Positions 9,999 to 19,181 of a stretch of 32,789 nucleotides of DNA are shown piece after piece. A program made the translations under genes and the position numbers. Source of the stretch: Sphingomonadaceae bacterium. GTDB taxonomy: Bacteria; Pseudomonadota; Alphaproteobacteria; Sphingomonadales; Sphingomonadaceae. Below the pieces are notes generated by a model. It had not been told where the DNA came from. It did not search any database and saw only the letters and a list, made by a program, of their open reading frames with translations. The stretch lies in assembly GCA_947477055.1 (NCBI GenBank), contig CANJSX010000007.1, positions 1 through 32,789 of the forward strand. Reading direction: 5' to 3'. Positions within the stretch are counted from its first letter, which is position 1, and each line of letters opens with the position of its first letter.

Positions 9999-11410
9999 AG
10001 GGAGTCGGCACCGATATCGGCACGATCCATTTCGTCGGCATCGGCGGGATCGGCATGTCGGGCATTGCCGAGGTGATGCACAACCTTGGCTATACGGTGC
10101 AGGGCAGCGACATCGCCGAGGGCTATGTCGTCGAAGGCCTGCGCCAGCGCGGGATCAAGGTGATGATCGGCCATGCCGCAGAGAACATCGGCGATGCCGC
10201 GGTGGTCGTCACCTCCACCGCGGTAAAGCGCGATAATCCCGAGGTTGTGGCCGCGCTGGAAGGCCGCATTCCCGTGGTCCGCCGGGCGGAAATGCTGGCC
10301 GAGCTGATGCGGCTCAAGCGCACGGTTGCCGTCGCCGGCACGCATGGCAAGACCACCACCACCTCGATGGTCGCCGCGCTGCTCGATGCCGGCGGGATCG
10401 ATCCGACAGTGATCAACGGCGGGATCATCAATTCCTACGGCTCCAACGCCCGGCTCGGCGCGAGCGAATGGATGGTGGTCGAGGCCGACGAGAGCGACGG
10501 CAGCTTCCTGCGGCTCGACGGCACCATCGCCGTCGTCACCAACATCGATCCAGAGCATCTCGACCATTATGGCAGCTTCGATGCGGTGAAGGACGCCTTC
10601 GTCGAGTTCATCGAGAACGTGCCGTTCTATGGCTGCGCGGTGCTGTGCATCGATCACCCGGAAGTGCAAGCGGTGATCCCCAAGGTCCGCGACCGGCGCG
10701 TGGTGACCTATGGTTTCTCGGCGCAGGCCGATGTGCGCGGCGAGAATGTCACGCCTTATCCCGGCGGCAATCGCTTCGATGTGACGATCCGCCAGCGCGA
10801 CGGGTCGCAACGCCGGATCGAGGGGATCGAACTGCCGATGCCCGGGCGCCACAATGTCCAGAACGCGCTCGCCGCAGTGGGCGTCGCGGTAGAAATGGGC
10901 TGCGCCGACGAGGTAATCCAGACCGGTTTCGCCAAGTTCACCGGGGTCAAACGCCGCTTCACTAAGGTCGGCGAGCTGGATGGAATCACAGTGATCGACG
11001 ATTACGGCCACCACCCCGTTGAAATCCGCGCCGTGCTCGCCGCAGCCCGCGAGGGGATCGGCGCCGGTCGGGTGATCGCCTTAGTCCAGCCGCACCGCTT
11101 CACGCGGCTGCGCGACCACATGGAAGACTTTCAGGGCGCCTTCAACGATGCCGACGTGGTCTATGTCGCGCCGGTCTATGCTGCCGGTGAGGCACCGATT
11201 GCCGGGGTCGATGCCGCCGCGCTGGTCAAGGGAATCAAGGCTCGCGGGCACCGTTCGGCGCACGAGATCGCCGGTGCGGACGCACTTTCCGCTGCTCTGG
11301 CCGATATCGCGCAGAGCGGCGACATGGTCGTCTGCCTCGGCGCAGGCGACATCACCAAATGGGCCGGCGGGCTGGCCGATGCGATCGGTTTGCTGCGGAG
11401 GGGCGGATGA
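9995..11410 (+). CDS. murC: UDP-MurNAc:L-alanine ligase MurC
   Basis: First of the Mur ligases, adding L-alanine to UDP-MurNAc in the cytoplasm. The N-terminal nucleotide-binding segment [16 protein letters not shown], the ATP loop GTHGKTTT beginning at residue 115 and the EADESDGSF and [10 protein letters not shown] segments are diagnostic. The length is 471 aa, as usual. The start is GTG (GTGA overlap with murG), and the stop overlaps the murB ATG. It follows murG and precedes murB, the normal alphaproteobacterial order. Confidence 0.97.
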   Translation: MKGVGTDIGTIHFVGIGGIGMSGIAEVMHNLGYTVQGSDIAEGYVVEGLRQRGIKVMIGHAAENIGDAAVVVTSTAVKRDNPEVVAALEGRIPVVRRAEMLAELMRLKRTVAVAGTHGKTTTTSMVAALLDAGGIDPTVINGGIINSYGSNARLGASEWMVVEADESDGSFLRLDGTIAVVTNIDPEHLDHYGSFDAVKDAFVEFIENVPFYGCAVLCIDHPEVQAVIPKVRDRRVVTYGFSAQADVRGENVTPYPGGNRFDVTIRQRDGSQRRIEGIELPMPGRHNVQNALAAVGVAVEMGCADEVIQTGFAKFTGVKRRFTKVGELDGITVIDDYGHHPVEIRAVLAAAREGIGAGRVIALVQPHRFTRLRDHMEDFQGAFNDADVVYVAPVYAAGEAPIAGVDAAALVKGIKARGHRSAHEIAGADALSAALADIAQSGDMVVCLGAGDITKWAGGLADAIGLLRRGG

Positions 11411-12300
11411 TGGCCGACACCCTCCCCAAAGTGGCGGGCAAGCTCACCCCCAATGCCCCGCTCGCCCCGCTGGTCTGGTTCAAGTCCGGCGGCGTGGCGG
11501 ACTGGCTGTTCGAGCCCAAGGACATCACCGATTTGCAGGGCTTCCTGCGCGAGCTCGATCCCGCAGTGCCGGTGATGGCGCTGGGGCTGGGGTCCAACCT
11601 GATCGTGCGCGATGGCGGGGTTCCCGGCGTGGTGGTGCGGCTGGGCAAGGCCTTTGCGGGAGTGAAGCCGGCTGGCGAGCTGACTCTCGACTGCGGCGGC
11701 GGTGCCAGTGGCATCCTCGTCTCCTCTTCCGCCCGCGACAACAGCATCGCGGGCCTCGAATTCCTGCGCTCGATCCCCGGCACGGTCGGCGGCTTCGTGC
11801 GGATGAACGGCGGCGCCTATGGCGGCGAGGTCAAGGAGATCCTGGTCGATTGCGACGTGGTGCTGCGCGACGGAACGCTGGTCACCCTGCCGGTCGCGGA
11901 CCTGCATTACACCTACCGCCATTCGGAACTGCCCGAGCAAGCGATCGTCGTCGCCGCGCGGTTCAAGGGCCGCCCCGGCGAGCCCGAGGCGATCCAGGCC
12001 GAAATGGACCGGATCTCCGCCAGCCGCGAAGCCAGCCAGCCGCTGCGCTCCAAGACCGGCGGATCGACCTTCAAGAACCCTCCGCGCCACAAGGCCTGGC
12101 AGCTGGTCGACGAGGCCGGGTGCCGGGGGCTGACGCTCGGCGGGGCGCAGGTGAGCGAGAAGCATACCAATTTCCTCATCAACACCGGCACGGCCACCAG
12201 CACCGAGATCGAGGAGCTGGGTGAGGACGTGCGCCAGCGAGTGAAGCAGCACTCGGGCGTCGAACTGGAGTGGGAGATCAAGAGGGTGGGTCGCAAGTGA
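11407..12300 (+). CDS. murB: UDP-N-acetylenolpyruvoylglucosamine reductase MurB
   Basis: FAD-dependent cytoplasmic reductase that produces UDP-MurNAc, the MurC substrate. The FAD-binding [12 protein letters not shown] and the [19 protein letters not shown] segments are present, as is GSTFKNP, which carries the catalytic-site serine of short (type II) MurB proteins. The reported ORF starts at 11359, but an ATG-ATG pair at 11407 overlaps the murC stop (ATGA) and gives 297 aa, a normal type II length. The stop overlaps the GTG of ddl. Confidence 0.96.
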   Translation: MMADTLPKVAGKLTPNAPLAPLVWFKSGGVADWLFEPKDITDLQGFLRELDPAVPVMALGLGSNLIVRDGGVPGVVVRLGKAFAGVKPAGELTLDCGGGASGILVSSSARDNSIAGLEFLRSIPGTVGGFVRMNGGAYGGEVKEILVDCDVVLRDGTLVTLPVADLHYTYRHSELPEQAIVVAARFKGRPGEPEAIQAEMDRISASREASQPLRSKTGGSTFKNPPRHKAWQLVDEAGCRGLTLGGAQVSEKHTNFLINTGTATSTEIEELGEDVRQRVKQHSGVELEWEIKRVGRK

Positions 12301-13253
12301 GTTTGCCCAAGCTACATGTTGCCGTGCTGATGGGCGGCTGGTCAAACGAACGGCCGGTCAGCCTCATGTCGGGTGAGGGCGTGGCCAAGGCGCTGGAGGA
12401 GCGCGGTCACACGGTCACGCGGATCGACATGGGCCGCGATGTTGCCCTGAAGCTGAGCGAAGCCAAGCCCGACGTGGTGTTCAACGCGCTCCACGGCACC
12501 CCCGGCGAGGACGGGACGGTGCAGGGGATGATGGACCTGATGGGGCTGACCTACACCCATTCCGGCCTCGTCACCTCGGTCATCGCGATCGACAAGGAAT
12601 TGACCAAGCAGGCGCTGGTGCCGCATGGCATTCCGATGCCCGGCGGGCAGATCGTGGCCAGTGCGGAGCTGTTCGAGAAGGACCCGCTGGAGCGCCCCTA
12701 TGTGCTCAAGCCGGTCAACGAAGGCTCCTCGGTCGGGGTCGCCATCGTCACTGCCGAGGGCAATTATGGCAATCCGATCGCCCGCGACGCCAAGGGGCCA
12801 TGGCAGGAGTTCAAGGAACTGCTGGCCGAGCCCTACATCCGCGGGCGTGAGCTGACCACGGCTGTGCTGGGCGACCGCACGCTGATGGTCACCGAGCTCA
12901 AACCCAAGTCCGGCTTCTATGATTTCGATGCCAAATATACCGACGGGTTGACCGAGCATGTCTGCCCGGCCGAGATTCCCGACGAGATCACCCGCGCCTG
13001 CCTCGATATTGCGCTGCGCTGCCATCAGCTGCTCGGCTGCAAGGGCTGCAGCCGCACCGATTTCCGCTGGGACGACGAACGCGGGGTCGAGGGGCTGTTC
13101 GTGCTCGAAACCAACACCCAACCGGGGATGACCCCGCTCAGCCTGGTGCCGGAACAGGCCCGGCATCTGGGCATCTCCTATGGCGAACTGGTCGAAATGA
13201 TCATTGCCGAAGCCATCGCCGACAAGGGCGCCGACCAGGGGGGCAGGTCATGA
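12297..13253 (+). CDS. ddl: D-alanine:D-alanine ligase
   Basis: ATP-grasp enzyme that joins two D-alanines to supply MurF. Recognisable motifs are the N-terminal HGTPGEDGTVQG, the ATP-grasp segment YVLKPVNEGSSVGV, the RTDFRWDD region and the Mg-binding LETNTQPGMT near the C-terminus. I place the start at GTG 12297 (GTGA overlap with murB, with AGAGGG upstream) rather than at the ATG 12270 given in the track. The result is 318 aa, and the first strand (LHVAVLMGGWSNER) then begins at the usual distance from the N-terminus. Its dcw position matches ddlB of other proteobacteria. Confidence 0.95.
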   Translation: MSLPKLHVAVLMGGWSNERPVSLMSGEGVAKALEERGHTVTRIDMGRDVALKLSEAKPDVVFNALHGTPGEDGTVQGMMDLMGLTYTHSGLVTSVIAIDKELTKQALVPHGIPMPGGQIVASAELFEKDPLERPYVLKPVNEGSSVGVAIVTAEGNYGNPIARDAKGPWQEFKELLAEPYIRGRELTTAVLGDRTLMVTELKPKSGFYDFDAKYTDGLTEHVCPAEIPDEITRACLDIALRCHQLLGCKGCSRTDFRWDDERGVEGLFVLETNTQPGMTPLSLVPEQARHLGISYGELVEMIIAEAIADKGADQGGRS

Positions 13254-14227
13254 GCCAGAAGATCAAGCGCGGAGGCAAGAGCGTGCGCAAGGCCGCCGCC
13301 GCGCAGAGCACCGCGCGCAAGGTCCGCACTGCCCGGGCCCGCACCGGCTCCACCCTCAACACGGTGATGCAGTGGCTGCCGCTGAATGAAGCGCAGCTGC
13401 ACACGGCGTTCCTCGGCGGCACGCTGGCGCTCGCGCTGGCGCTGGGCTGGGGGGTGGTGAGCTATGCCGGCCTGCCGCAGCTGGCCGGGCAACAATTCGC
13501 GCTGGCCGCCGCCGATGCCGGCTTCTCGGTCGACAAGGTCGAGGTGCGCGGGGTCAAGCATCTCAACGAACTCAAGGTCTACGAGCGGATTCAGGGCGAT
13601 ATCGGCGTGCCGATGCCTGAGCTCGACGTCGACCGCATTCGCGACGAGCTGACCGCCCTGTCCTGGGTGGAAGACGCGCGGGTTTCGCGCCAACTGCCCG
13701 ACCGGCTGGTGATTGACATCGTCGAGCGCACGCCCCACGCGGTGCTGCGCAAGGCCGACCGGTTGGTGCTGATCGATGCCAAGGGGCACGAGCTGGAAGT
13801 CGCCTCCTCCGCCCGGGCCAAGGGCAAGCTGGTGTTGGGCGGGCCGGGCGCCGGCCAGCAGGTAGAAGCGCTGACTGCACTGCTCACCGCCGCACCGGCG
13901 CTCAAGCCGCAGGTGCGCGAGGCCGAATGGGTCGGCAATCGCCGCTGGAACCTGACCTTCAAGACCGGGCAGGTGCTCGCCCTGCCCGAAGGCGGGCGGC
14001 CTTCAGCCGATGCGCTGGTCGCCTTCGCCCGGCTCGATGGGACCAATCGCCTGCTCGGCGGGCGGGTCGCTGCCTTCGACATGCGCGCGCCGGACCGGAT
14101 CTACCTGCGCGTTCCGGGCCGGAGTGATCCGGTCCCTGTGCCCGTCGCCGCGCCCGCAACCAAGGTCGCCACTGCCGAGGCGACCCCGGCCAAGCCGCAA
14201 GCTGCGAAGAAAAAGGACGACAACTGA
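13250..14227 (+). CDS. ftsQ: Cell division protein FtsQ
   Basis: Bitopic divisome protein that links early (FtsA/FtsZ) and late (FtsL, FtsW, FtsI) components. It has a long basic cytoplasmic N-terminus of about 50 residues rich in K, R and A, one membrane helix at about residues 52-73, and a POTRA domain starting near residue 92 (FSVDKVEVRGVKHLN). The FtsQ beta domain follows, including the LPDRLVIDIVERTPHAV stretch. The C-terminus ends in an Ala/Lys/Pro-rich tail. At 325 aa it is typical for alphaproteobacteria. It overlaps ddl by ATGA and ftsA by one base. Confidence 0.94.
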   Translation: MSQKIKRGGKSVRKAAAAQSTARKVRTARARTGSTLNTVMQWLPLNEAQLHTAFLGGTLALALALGWGVVSYAGLPQLAGQQFALAAADAGFSVDKVEVRGVKHLNELKVYERIQGDIGVPMPELDVDRIRDELTALSWVEDARVSRQLPDRLVIDIVERTPHAVLRKADRLVLIDAKGHELEVASSARAKGKLVLGGPGAGQQVEALTALLTAAPALKPQVREAEWVGNRRWNLTFKTGQVLALPEGGRPSADALVAFARLDGTNRLLGGRVAAFDMRAPDRIYLRVPGRSDPVPVPVAAPATKVATAEATPAKPQAAKKKDDN

Positions 14228-15507
14228 TGGCCGGTCCCCGGATCAATCGCGTGTTCGGAGCGGTCAATATCGGTTCTTTCCGCATTTCCGCCATCGTCGC
14301 AGGGATTTCCGACACCGGCGAGATGATGATCCTCGGTTCCGGCCACCGTGCCGCGCAGGGGATCAAGCGCGGCTACGTTACCGATATGTCGGCCGCCACC
14401 TATGCCATTCGCGATGCGATCGAACGGGCCGAGCGGATGGCCAATACCTCGATCCAGAGCGTGTGGATCGGCTGTTCCGGCGCGGGGCTGGCCAGCCAGA
14501 TCGCGCAGGTCGAGGTCGATATTCGCGGGCGGCGGATCGAGCAGGAGGATATCGACCTGCTGCTGGTCTCGGCCCGCGACGTGATCCAGCCCGACGGGCG
14601 GATGGTGCTTCACGCGCAGCCGGCGCATTACACCCTCGACGGCGCGCACGGCGTGCCCAATCCCCGGGGCCTCCATGCCGAGCGGCTCGGGGTCGATATC
14701 CATGTGATGCTGGCCGACGGCGCCCCGGTCCGCAACATCACCGAAGCGGTTCAGAACGCGCATCTCCAGGTCGAGGCGGTGGTCGCCTCGCCGATCGCGG
14801 CCGGCCATTCCTGCCTGACGCCCGAGGAGCGCGAACTGGGGGTGGCGCTGGTCGAATTCGGGGCGCAGGTCACCAACGTCTCGGTGTTTACCGGGGGCAT
14901 GCTGGTCGGGCTGGTCTCGATCCCGATGGGCTCGGGCGACATCACCGATGCGATCGCTTCGGCCTTCGGGATCCGGCGCTTTCAGGCCGAACGACTCAAA
15001 TGCGTCAACGGCTCGGCCATCGCCAGCCCGGCCGATCACCGCGAGATGATCCCGGTCAACGGCCCGGGCGATGAGGCAAACGGCCCGATCGCGCGCCATG
15101 CCGACGACAAAAACCGCATTCCCCGGGCTGAGCTGATTTCGGTCATCACCGGCCAGCTGGGACGGCTGACGGACGAGATCTCACGCGCGCTGAGCGAACT
15201 GGGCTTCACTGGTGCCCGCGGCCAGCAGGTGGTCGTCACCGGAGGCGGAGCGGAGCTGGCGGGGTTGGCCGATTTCGCCCAGGCCGCGCTCGGCAAGCCG
15301 GTACGGATCGGCAAGCCGCCGGCACTCAAGGGGCTGGCCGAGGCCCATGCCACGCCGGGCTTTTCGACCCTGGCCGGCCTGGCGCTCTACGCTGCGGCCG
15401 ATCCTATGGATATCCGGGCGATCGGACCGAGTTTCCAGCAGACCACGCGCTATTCCGGAATTGGCCTCGCAGGCCGGGTTCTGCATGCTTTGAAGGAGTA
15501 TTTCTGA
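14227..15507 (+). CDS. ftsA: Actin-like division protein FtsA
   Basis: Actin-fold ATPase that tethers FtsZ filaments to the membrane. The N-terminal phosphate-1-like segment (GAVNIGSFRISAIVAG), the SHS2 (1C) domain region and the late VVVTGGGAELAGL nucleotide-binding segment are visible. The protein ends in GLAGRVLHALKEYF, an amphipathic helix that fits the membrane-targeting sequence. The length is 426 aa. It starts one base inside the ftsQ stop (TGATG). It is the last gene in the overlapping chain; the gap to ftsZ is 133 nt. Confidence 0.96.
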   Translation: MAGPRINRVFGAVNIGSFRISAIVAGISDTGEMMILGSGHRAAQGIKRGYVTDMSAATYAIRDAIERAERMANTSIQSVWIGCSGAGLASQIAQVEVDIRGRRIEQEDIDLLLVSARDVIQPDGRMVLHAQPAHYTLDGAHGVPNPRGLHAERLGVDIHVMLADGAPVRNITEAVQNAHLQVEAVVASPIAAGHSCLTPEERELGVALVEFGAQVTNVSVFTGGMLVGLVSIPMGSGDITDAIASAFGIRRFQAERLKCVNGSAIASPADHREMIPVNGPGDEANGPIARHADDKNRIPRAELISVITGQLGRLTDEISRALSELGFTGARGQQVVVTGGGAELAGLADFAQAALGKPVRIGKPPALKGLAEAHATPGFSTLAGLALYAAADPMDIRAIGPSFQQTTRYSGIGLAGRVLHALKEYF

Positions 15508-15540
15508 GGCGGTTTACGGAAGATTGCAGGAAATTGGGAT

Positions 15541-15549
15541 TGTGGACAA
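15541..15549 (-). promoter_or_regulatory. DnaA-box-like 9-mer upstream of ftsZ
   Basis: Read on the minus strand the site is TTGTCCACA, one base from the DnaA box consensus TTATCCACA. It lies about 90 nt before the ftsZ ATG. A single near-match 9-mer is weak evidence by itself. Confidence 0.4.
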
Positions 15550-15565
15550 CCCTGTGGGCCGCTTT

Positions 15566-15570
15566 GATTC
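15566..15570. promoter_or_regulatory. GANTC (CcrM-type) site in the ftsZ leader
   Basis: GATTC in the ftsA-ftsZ gap. In Caulobacter, CcrM methylation of GANTC sites together with GcrA affects ftsZ transcription. Whether that applies here is inference, and GANTC also occurs elsewhere in this window, so chance occurrence is plausible. Confidence 0.35.
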
Positions 15571-15629
15571 GACGTCACTATGAGTGCAACCTCGCAAGGA
15601 TTTTGAAATCTGGCATTCGCGTGCCTGAT

Positions 15630-15634
15630 AGGAG
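15630..15634 (+). promoter_or_regulatory. ftsZ ribosome binding site
   Basis: AGGAG ends 6 nt before the ftsZ ATG. It is one of the best Shine-Dalgarno matches in the window, in line with high expression of FtsZ. It fixes the start at 15641. Confidence 0.75.
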
Positions 15635-15640
15635 AGCGCA

Positions 15641-17188
15641 ATGAGCATCAATATCGGACCGCCGGCTGTCGAGGAGCTCCGTCCGCGGATCACCGTGATC
15701 GGCGTTGGCGGGGCCGGCGGCAACGCCATCGCCAACATGATCGGCGCCGAGATCGAGGGGGTCGACTTCATCGTCGCCAATACCGATGCGCAGGCGTTGA
15801 ACACCTCGGTGTCGGAACACCGCATCCAGCTGGGCGCGGACATCACCCAGGGCCTCGGCGCGGGTGCCCGGCCGGAAGTGGGACGCGCGGCGGCCGAGGA
15901 AAGCCTCGAGCATATCCAGCGCGCGCTTGAAGGCGTGCATATGTGCTTCATCGCTGCCGGCATGGGCGGCGGCACCGGCACCGGCGCCGCCCCGGTCATC
16001 GCCAAGGTGGCGCGCGAAAAGGGCGTGCTGACCGTCGGCGTAGTGACCAAGCCGTTCCTGTTCGAAGGCACCCGCCGGATGCGCGCGGCCGAGGCCGGGA
16101 TCGAGGAGCTGCAGAAGCACGTCGATACGCTGATCGTCATCCCCAACCAGAACCTGTTCCTGGTCGCCAAGGCGGATACGACCTTCAAGGACGCCTTCCA
16201 GATGGCGGACGAGGTACTCCAGCAGGGCGTTCGTTCGATCACCGATCTGATGGTCATGCCCGGCCTGATCAACCTCGACTTTGCCGATGTCCGCTCGGTC
16301 ATGGCCGAGATGGGCAAGGCGATGATGGGCACCGGCGAGGGCGAGGGGGAGAACCGCGCGCTCGAGGCGGCCGAAAAGGCGATTGCCAACCCGCTGCTCG
16401 ATGGCGTCTCGATGCAGGGCGCCAAGGGGGTGATCATCTCGATCATCGGCGGCGACGACATGAAGCTGCTCGAAGTCGACGAAGCCGCGAACCATATCCG
16501 CGAACTGGTCGATCCCAATGCCAACATCATCTGGGGCAGCGCCTTCAATCCTGATCTGAACGGCAAGATCCGCGTTTCGGTGGTCGCCACCGGGATCGAG
16601 CAGAACGTCGATCAACTCCACAACGCCACGCAGGCGGCGCCCTTCAGTCTGGGCGGTTCACGCGGGCCAGCGCGGCCCTCGGCGATCGAGCCCGTTGCCA
16701 TGAAGCCGCTGTTCGAGCCTGCGGCCCCGGCGATCGAGCCTGAGCCCGAGCCGGAACCGGTGTATGACCTTGCTGCCGAAGAGGCTGAACCGGCGGAAGT
16801 TGCCGAGGATACAGCCTATGGCTCGCTGCTCGCGGCGGCGGGCGGTGCCACGGCGGCGCAGGCCGAGGACTGGGACGACGGCGAGGAAGATCCGCTCGAT
16901 CTGGCGGAGGAATATTCGCCGGAACCCCAGCCTGAGACGGCGAGCGACGAGCTGCTGCTCGATGCGACGCGGCTCGAAGAGGAAGACGAGCCGGTCTCAC
17001 CGCTGGCGACCAAGCGTCGTAACTTGCTGGGCGGCGGTGATGGCGGACCGGGTGGCACCCTGTTCGAACGCATGGCCAATCTGTCGCGCGGCGGACCGTC
17101 GAGCAAGGATGATGAAGACGAGGATGACGACGACGGTGGTCCGTCGATCAGCATCCCGCGCTTCCTCGGGCGGCAAAACAACCAGTAA
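15641..17188 (+). CDS. ftsZ: Tubulin-like division GTPase FtsZ
   Basis: Forms the cytokinetic Z ring. The N-terminal [10 protein letters not shown] segment and the tubulin signature [12 protein letters not shown] at about residues 107-118 form the GTP site; the T7-loop region is [11 protein letters not shown]. The globular core ends near residue 330. It is followed by a linker of roughly 160 residues, very rich in Glu, Asp, Pro and Ala (runs of EPEPEPEP and DDEDEDDDD). The conserved C-terminal peptide [13 protein letters not shown] that binds FtsA and other partners ends the protein. At 515 aa it is longer than E. coli FtsZ (383 aa), as is common for alphaproteobacteria with long linkers. It has its own leader and a strong RBS. 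Confidence 0.97.
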   Translation: MSINIGPPAVEELRPRITVIGVGGAGGNAIANMIGAEIEGVDFIVANTDAQALNTSVSEHRIQLGADITQGLGAGARPEVGRAAAEESLEHIQRALEGVHMCFIAAGMGGGTGTGAAPVIAKVAREKGVLTVGVVTKPFLFEGTRRMRAAEAGIEELQKHVDTLIVIPNQNLFLVAKADTTFKDAFQMADEVLQQGVRSITDLMVMPGLINLDFADVRSVMAEMGKAMMGTGEGEGENRALEAAEKAIANPLLDGVSMQGAKGVIISIIGGDDMKLLEVDEAANHIRELVDPNANIIWGSAFNPDLNGKIRVSVVATGIEQNVDQLHNATQAAPFSLGGSRGPARPSAIEPVAMKPLFEPAAPAIEPEPEPEPVYDLAAEEAEPAEVAEDTAYGSLLAAAGGATAAQAEDWDDGEEDPLDLAEEYSPEPQPETASDELLLDATRLEEEDEPVSPLATKRRNLLGGGDGGPGGTLFERMANLSRGGPSSKDDEDEDDDDGGPSISIPRFLGRQNNQ

Positions 17189-17189
17189 T

Positions 17190-17236
17190 CGACACGGGTT
17201 GCGGCGGCCGTGATTTTGGGCGCCGTGATTGTGTCG
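17190..17236 (+). other. Possible stem-loop after ftsZ
   Basis: CGACAC just after the ftsZ stop is matched by GTGTCG about 35 nt later, with GGCG/CGCC inside and two copies of GCCGTGATT. It could fold in the ftsZ 3' UTR. No T-tract follows, so it is not a convincing intrinsic terminator. Confidence 0.25.
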
Positions 17237-17322
17237 CCGGTTCTGCCTGGGTTAAGCGCGACCCGAACAGAAGCGTGCGGGCCATGGCTGTTGCCTCGGG
17301 CAGATGGGATCGGGACGTGCGG

Positions 17323-19032
17323 ATGCGCGTGAAATGCAGTTTGCTGGGATGGGCCGCCCTCGGCGCGCTGGTGTCGGGCGTTTCCCCGGTGCTGGCGCAG
17401 AGCGGCACCATTGCGCAGCCGGTGGTCCAGCAGATCCCGGGCGCCGAGGGCATGCGGCTCAATGCAGCCCTCGGGCGTCTTGGCCAGAACCCGCGCGATA
17501 TCGATGCGCTGATTGATGCTGGCAATGCCGCACTGGCGATGGGTGATGTCGATGCCGCAGTCGGCTTCTTCCGCCGGGCGGGACAGCTTTCGCCCAGCGA
17601 TGGCCGGATCAAGGCCGGACTAGCCGGCGCGCTGGTGCGCAATGCCGATCCCTATACTGCGATCACGCTGTTCACCGCGGCGCAGGAGGCCGGGGTCAAG
17701 ACCGCCGTAATGCTCTCCGATCGGGGGCTGGCCTATGACATGGTCGGCGATAACGCCAGGGCGCAGGGCTATTACCGCGAAGCACTGGCGCTAGGCACGA
17801 ATGACGAGACGGTTCGGCGGCTGGCGCTGAGTCTCGCAATCTCGCGTGACCGGCGCGGCGCGGAGACGGTGCTTTCGATGCAGCTCACCCGGCAGGACAA
17901 GGCCGCCTGGCGCACCCGCGCCTTTGCGCTGGCCATCCTCGGCTTGCAGGAAGAGGCAGTCTCGATCGCGCGCACGACCATGCCGGAGGAGCTGGCCACG
18001 GCGATGGCGCCCTACCTGCGCTATATGCCGCTGCTGACCAAGGCCCAGCAGGCCTCCGCTGCCAATCTCGGCCAGTTCCCGCGTGCCTCCGAGATCGGCC
18101 ATGACGACCCGCGCATTGCCGCCTTTGCGCCGACCCGGGCACCCGCCCCGGTGCAGGTAGCGCTGGCGCCGGCTGCCCAGCAGCCCGGGCGCGGCCGACG
18201 CGGTACGCAGGTGCGCACCCCAGCGCCCGAACCGACCCGGCTCGCGGCGGCTACTCCGCGCGCGGTCCCGGCAGCTCCGCCCGAGCCGATGCCCTCGCGC
18301 GAGGTTTCGCGTGAGGTTTCGGCGGCCTCGGCACCCCCGGCCAGGTCGCAACCGACCCGGACCTCGGCCGCTGCCCCGGCGGTGACGGTATCGACGACCA
18401 CCGCCGCAGCACTGGCGCCGCCGCCCCGGCCAATGGTCGAACCGCCGTCGGCTGCGCCACCGCCGGTTGTTGCCGGGCGCCCGGCCGCGGGCTTCGATCT
18501 GGCGCAGACGCCCGGCACGATCCGGACCGAAGCAGCCGTTGCTTCTACATCTCCGCCGCCGGTCCCGAAGCCAGTACCTGCACCGGCACCCGTTGCACCA
18601 CCGCCGCGCGCCCGGCTGGCCGATGCCTTTGCCGAATTCGCCGCCGCGCCTCCTGCCCGCGTTGTCGCGCCGGCCTCAGGGGCGGTCGATATCCGGCGCA
18701 TCACTCCGGCGCGCGATCCGGCGGCTGTGGCCAAGGCCAAACCGTTGCCGCCCGCGCATCCCAGCCGGATCTGGGTCCAGATCGGTGTCGGACGTGACAA
18801 GAACGCGATGGGCTTTGACTGGCGGCGGCTGTCGCGCGCCTCGCCCGACCTGTTCCGCAGCCGCCATCCCTTCGTCAGTGACTGGGGGCGGACCAACCGC
18901 CTGCTGACCGGTCCTTTCGTTACCGAGGCCGCCGCCGACGCCTTTGTCGCCAAATTGAAGAAGGGCCATGTCGACGATGCCTTCGTCTGGACCAGTCCGG
19001 CCGGGCAGGTTGTCGACCAGCTCGATGACTGA
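17323..19032 (+). CDS. Secreted TPR and SPOR domain protein
   Basis: Probable periplasmic or envelope protein. The track start is a GTG at 17275; I prefer ATG 17323, which begins a clear signal peptide (MRVKCSLLGWAALGALVSG) with likely cleavage after VLA. This gives 569 aa. Residues of about 40-210 form helical TPR-like repeats (DIDALIDAGNAALAMGDVD and similar). About 230-470 is a low-complexity Pro/Ala/Val-rich linker, including a duplicated REVS. The last 80 or so residues, from RIWVQIGVGRDKN near 481, match a SPOR domain, which in known proteins binds denuded glycan at the septum. Its place directly after ftsZ suggests a division role, but that is inference. No specific gene name is justified. 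Confidence 0.85.
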   Translation: MRVKCSLLGWAALGALVSGVSPVLAQSGTIAQPVVQQIPGAEGMRLNAALGRLGQNPRDIDALIDAGNAALAMGDVDAAVGFFRRAGQLSPSDGRIKAGLAGALVRNADPYTAITLFTAAQEAGVKTAVMLSDRGLAYDMVGDNARAQGYYREALALGTNDETVRRLALSLAISRDRRGAETVLSMQLTRQDKAAWRTRAFALAILGLQEEAVSIARTTMPEELATAMAPYLRYMPLLTKAQQASAANLGQFPRASEIGHDDPRIAAFAPTRAPAPVQVALAPAAQQPGRGRRGTQVRTPAPEPTRLAAATPRAVPAAPPEPMPSREVSREVSAASAPPARSQPTRTSAAAPAVTVSTTTAAALAPPPRPMVEPPSAAPPPVVAGRPAAGFDLAQTPGTIRTEAAVASTSPPPVPKPVPAPAPVAPPPRARLADAFAEFAAAPPARVVAPASGAVDIRRITPARDPAAVAKAKPLPPAHPSRIWVQIGVGRDKNAMGFDWRRLSRASPDLFRSRHPFVSDWGRTNRLLTGPFVTEAAADAFVAKLKKGHVDDAFVWTSPAGQVVDQLDD

Positions 19033-19181
19033 GCGGCGTGCCGGGTCGCGGATCCACCGCTTTTCCACACCTTGTAAACAGGCTTATCGAGTTATGCGCA
19101 GCCCCGGTGCGCTGCCGGATTGTGTGGGCTCCATCCCCGACGCATCCACCCAGCCATAGCAATGAAGGCAGGACGGTTCGC

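Noticed and set aside
19061-19069. TTTTCCACA as a DnaA box between the SPOR gene and the YbjN gene
   Set aside because: One mismatch to consensus and isolated. The same 9-mer also occurs inside the lipoprotein coding sequence, so it has little weight; there is no cluster that would suggest an origin.
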